From NCBI GenBank assembly GCA_903909415.1, contig CAIVVS010000057.1, forward strand, positions 1 through 21,194: a stretch of 21,194 nucleotides of DNA, in the 5' to 3' direction. Positions 21,173-21,194 of this stretch are shown here, in pieces; the first letter of the stretch is position 1; each line of letters begins with the position of its first letter. The notes below the pieces were generated by a model, which was given only the letters and a program-made list of their open reading frames with translations, was not told the DNA's origin and did not search any database. The translations under genes and the position numbers were made by a program. Source of the DNA: an uncultured Pseudomonadota bacterium (GTDB taxonomy: Bacteria > Pseudomonadota > Gammaproteobacteria > Burkholderiales > SG8-39).

Positions 21173-21194
21173 CGCTTTCCCGCGGTCGCCGCTA

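Overview
The window is very GC-rich DNA, densely packed with genes and with strong G/C bias at third codon positions. Two orphan Bug-type solute receptors, a LigAB-type extradiol dioxygenase, a long type-2 LeuA and a phosphonate transporter next to a LysR regulator together suggest a betaproteobacterium, probably Burkholderiales. That placement is inferred from gene content, not from a marker gene.

Layout. 1-2010 (minus): phnC-phnD-phnE phosphonate ABC importer, each junction overlapping; phnE runs off the left edge. 2117-3010 (plus): divergent LysR regulator. 3079-5179 (plus): three-gene partner-switching module of STAS antagonist, RsbW-like ATPase and a PP2C phosphatase with an N-terminal cyclic-nucleotide-type sensor domain. 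5286-6164 (minus): atypical NodB-fold (polysaccharide deacetylase family) hydrolase, divergent from 6294-9359 (plus): LigB-type and LigA-type dioxygenase subunits, a RidA-family protein with a lysine-rich tail, a Bug receptor and a small lipoprotein. 9484-10452 (plus): second Bug receptor, followed by an 11-bp tandem repeat and a good intrinsic terminator. 10555-11640 (minus): YdjM-like membrane metal-dependent hydrolase. 11807-17765 (plus): complete tripartite RND efflux operon. 17762-19450 (minus): leuA, sharing its stop tetranucleotide with the outer-membrane efflux gene. 19892-21120 (minus): Cys-containing membrane protein of unknown function and a SnoaL/NTF2-like protein.

The most interesting structure lies upstream of leuA. 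A TTGACA/17 bp/TACATT promoter puts transcription start almost on the ATG of a 33-codon ORF crowded with Leu, Ile and Val codons. Two of its Leu codons lie in an 8-base segment that is exactly complementary to the bases immediately before a T5 tract. A second ORF of 47 codons, with the same GGAGAAC Shine-Dalgarno as leuA, ends inside the leuA start. Together these suggest a leader-peptide attenuation system with translational coupling. The second candidate system is the deacetylase-like/LigB/LigA/RidA/Bug cluster, which could serve uptake and ring cleavage of an aromatic, possibly nitrogen-containing, compound. The third is the partner switch, which has no sigma factor in view. No tRNA, rRNA, CRISPR array, insertion sequence or integrase was recognised. 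The longest stretch between confidently called genes is 19451-19891, and it holds the leuA leader elements.
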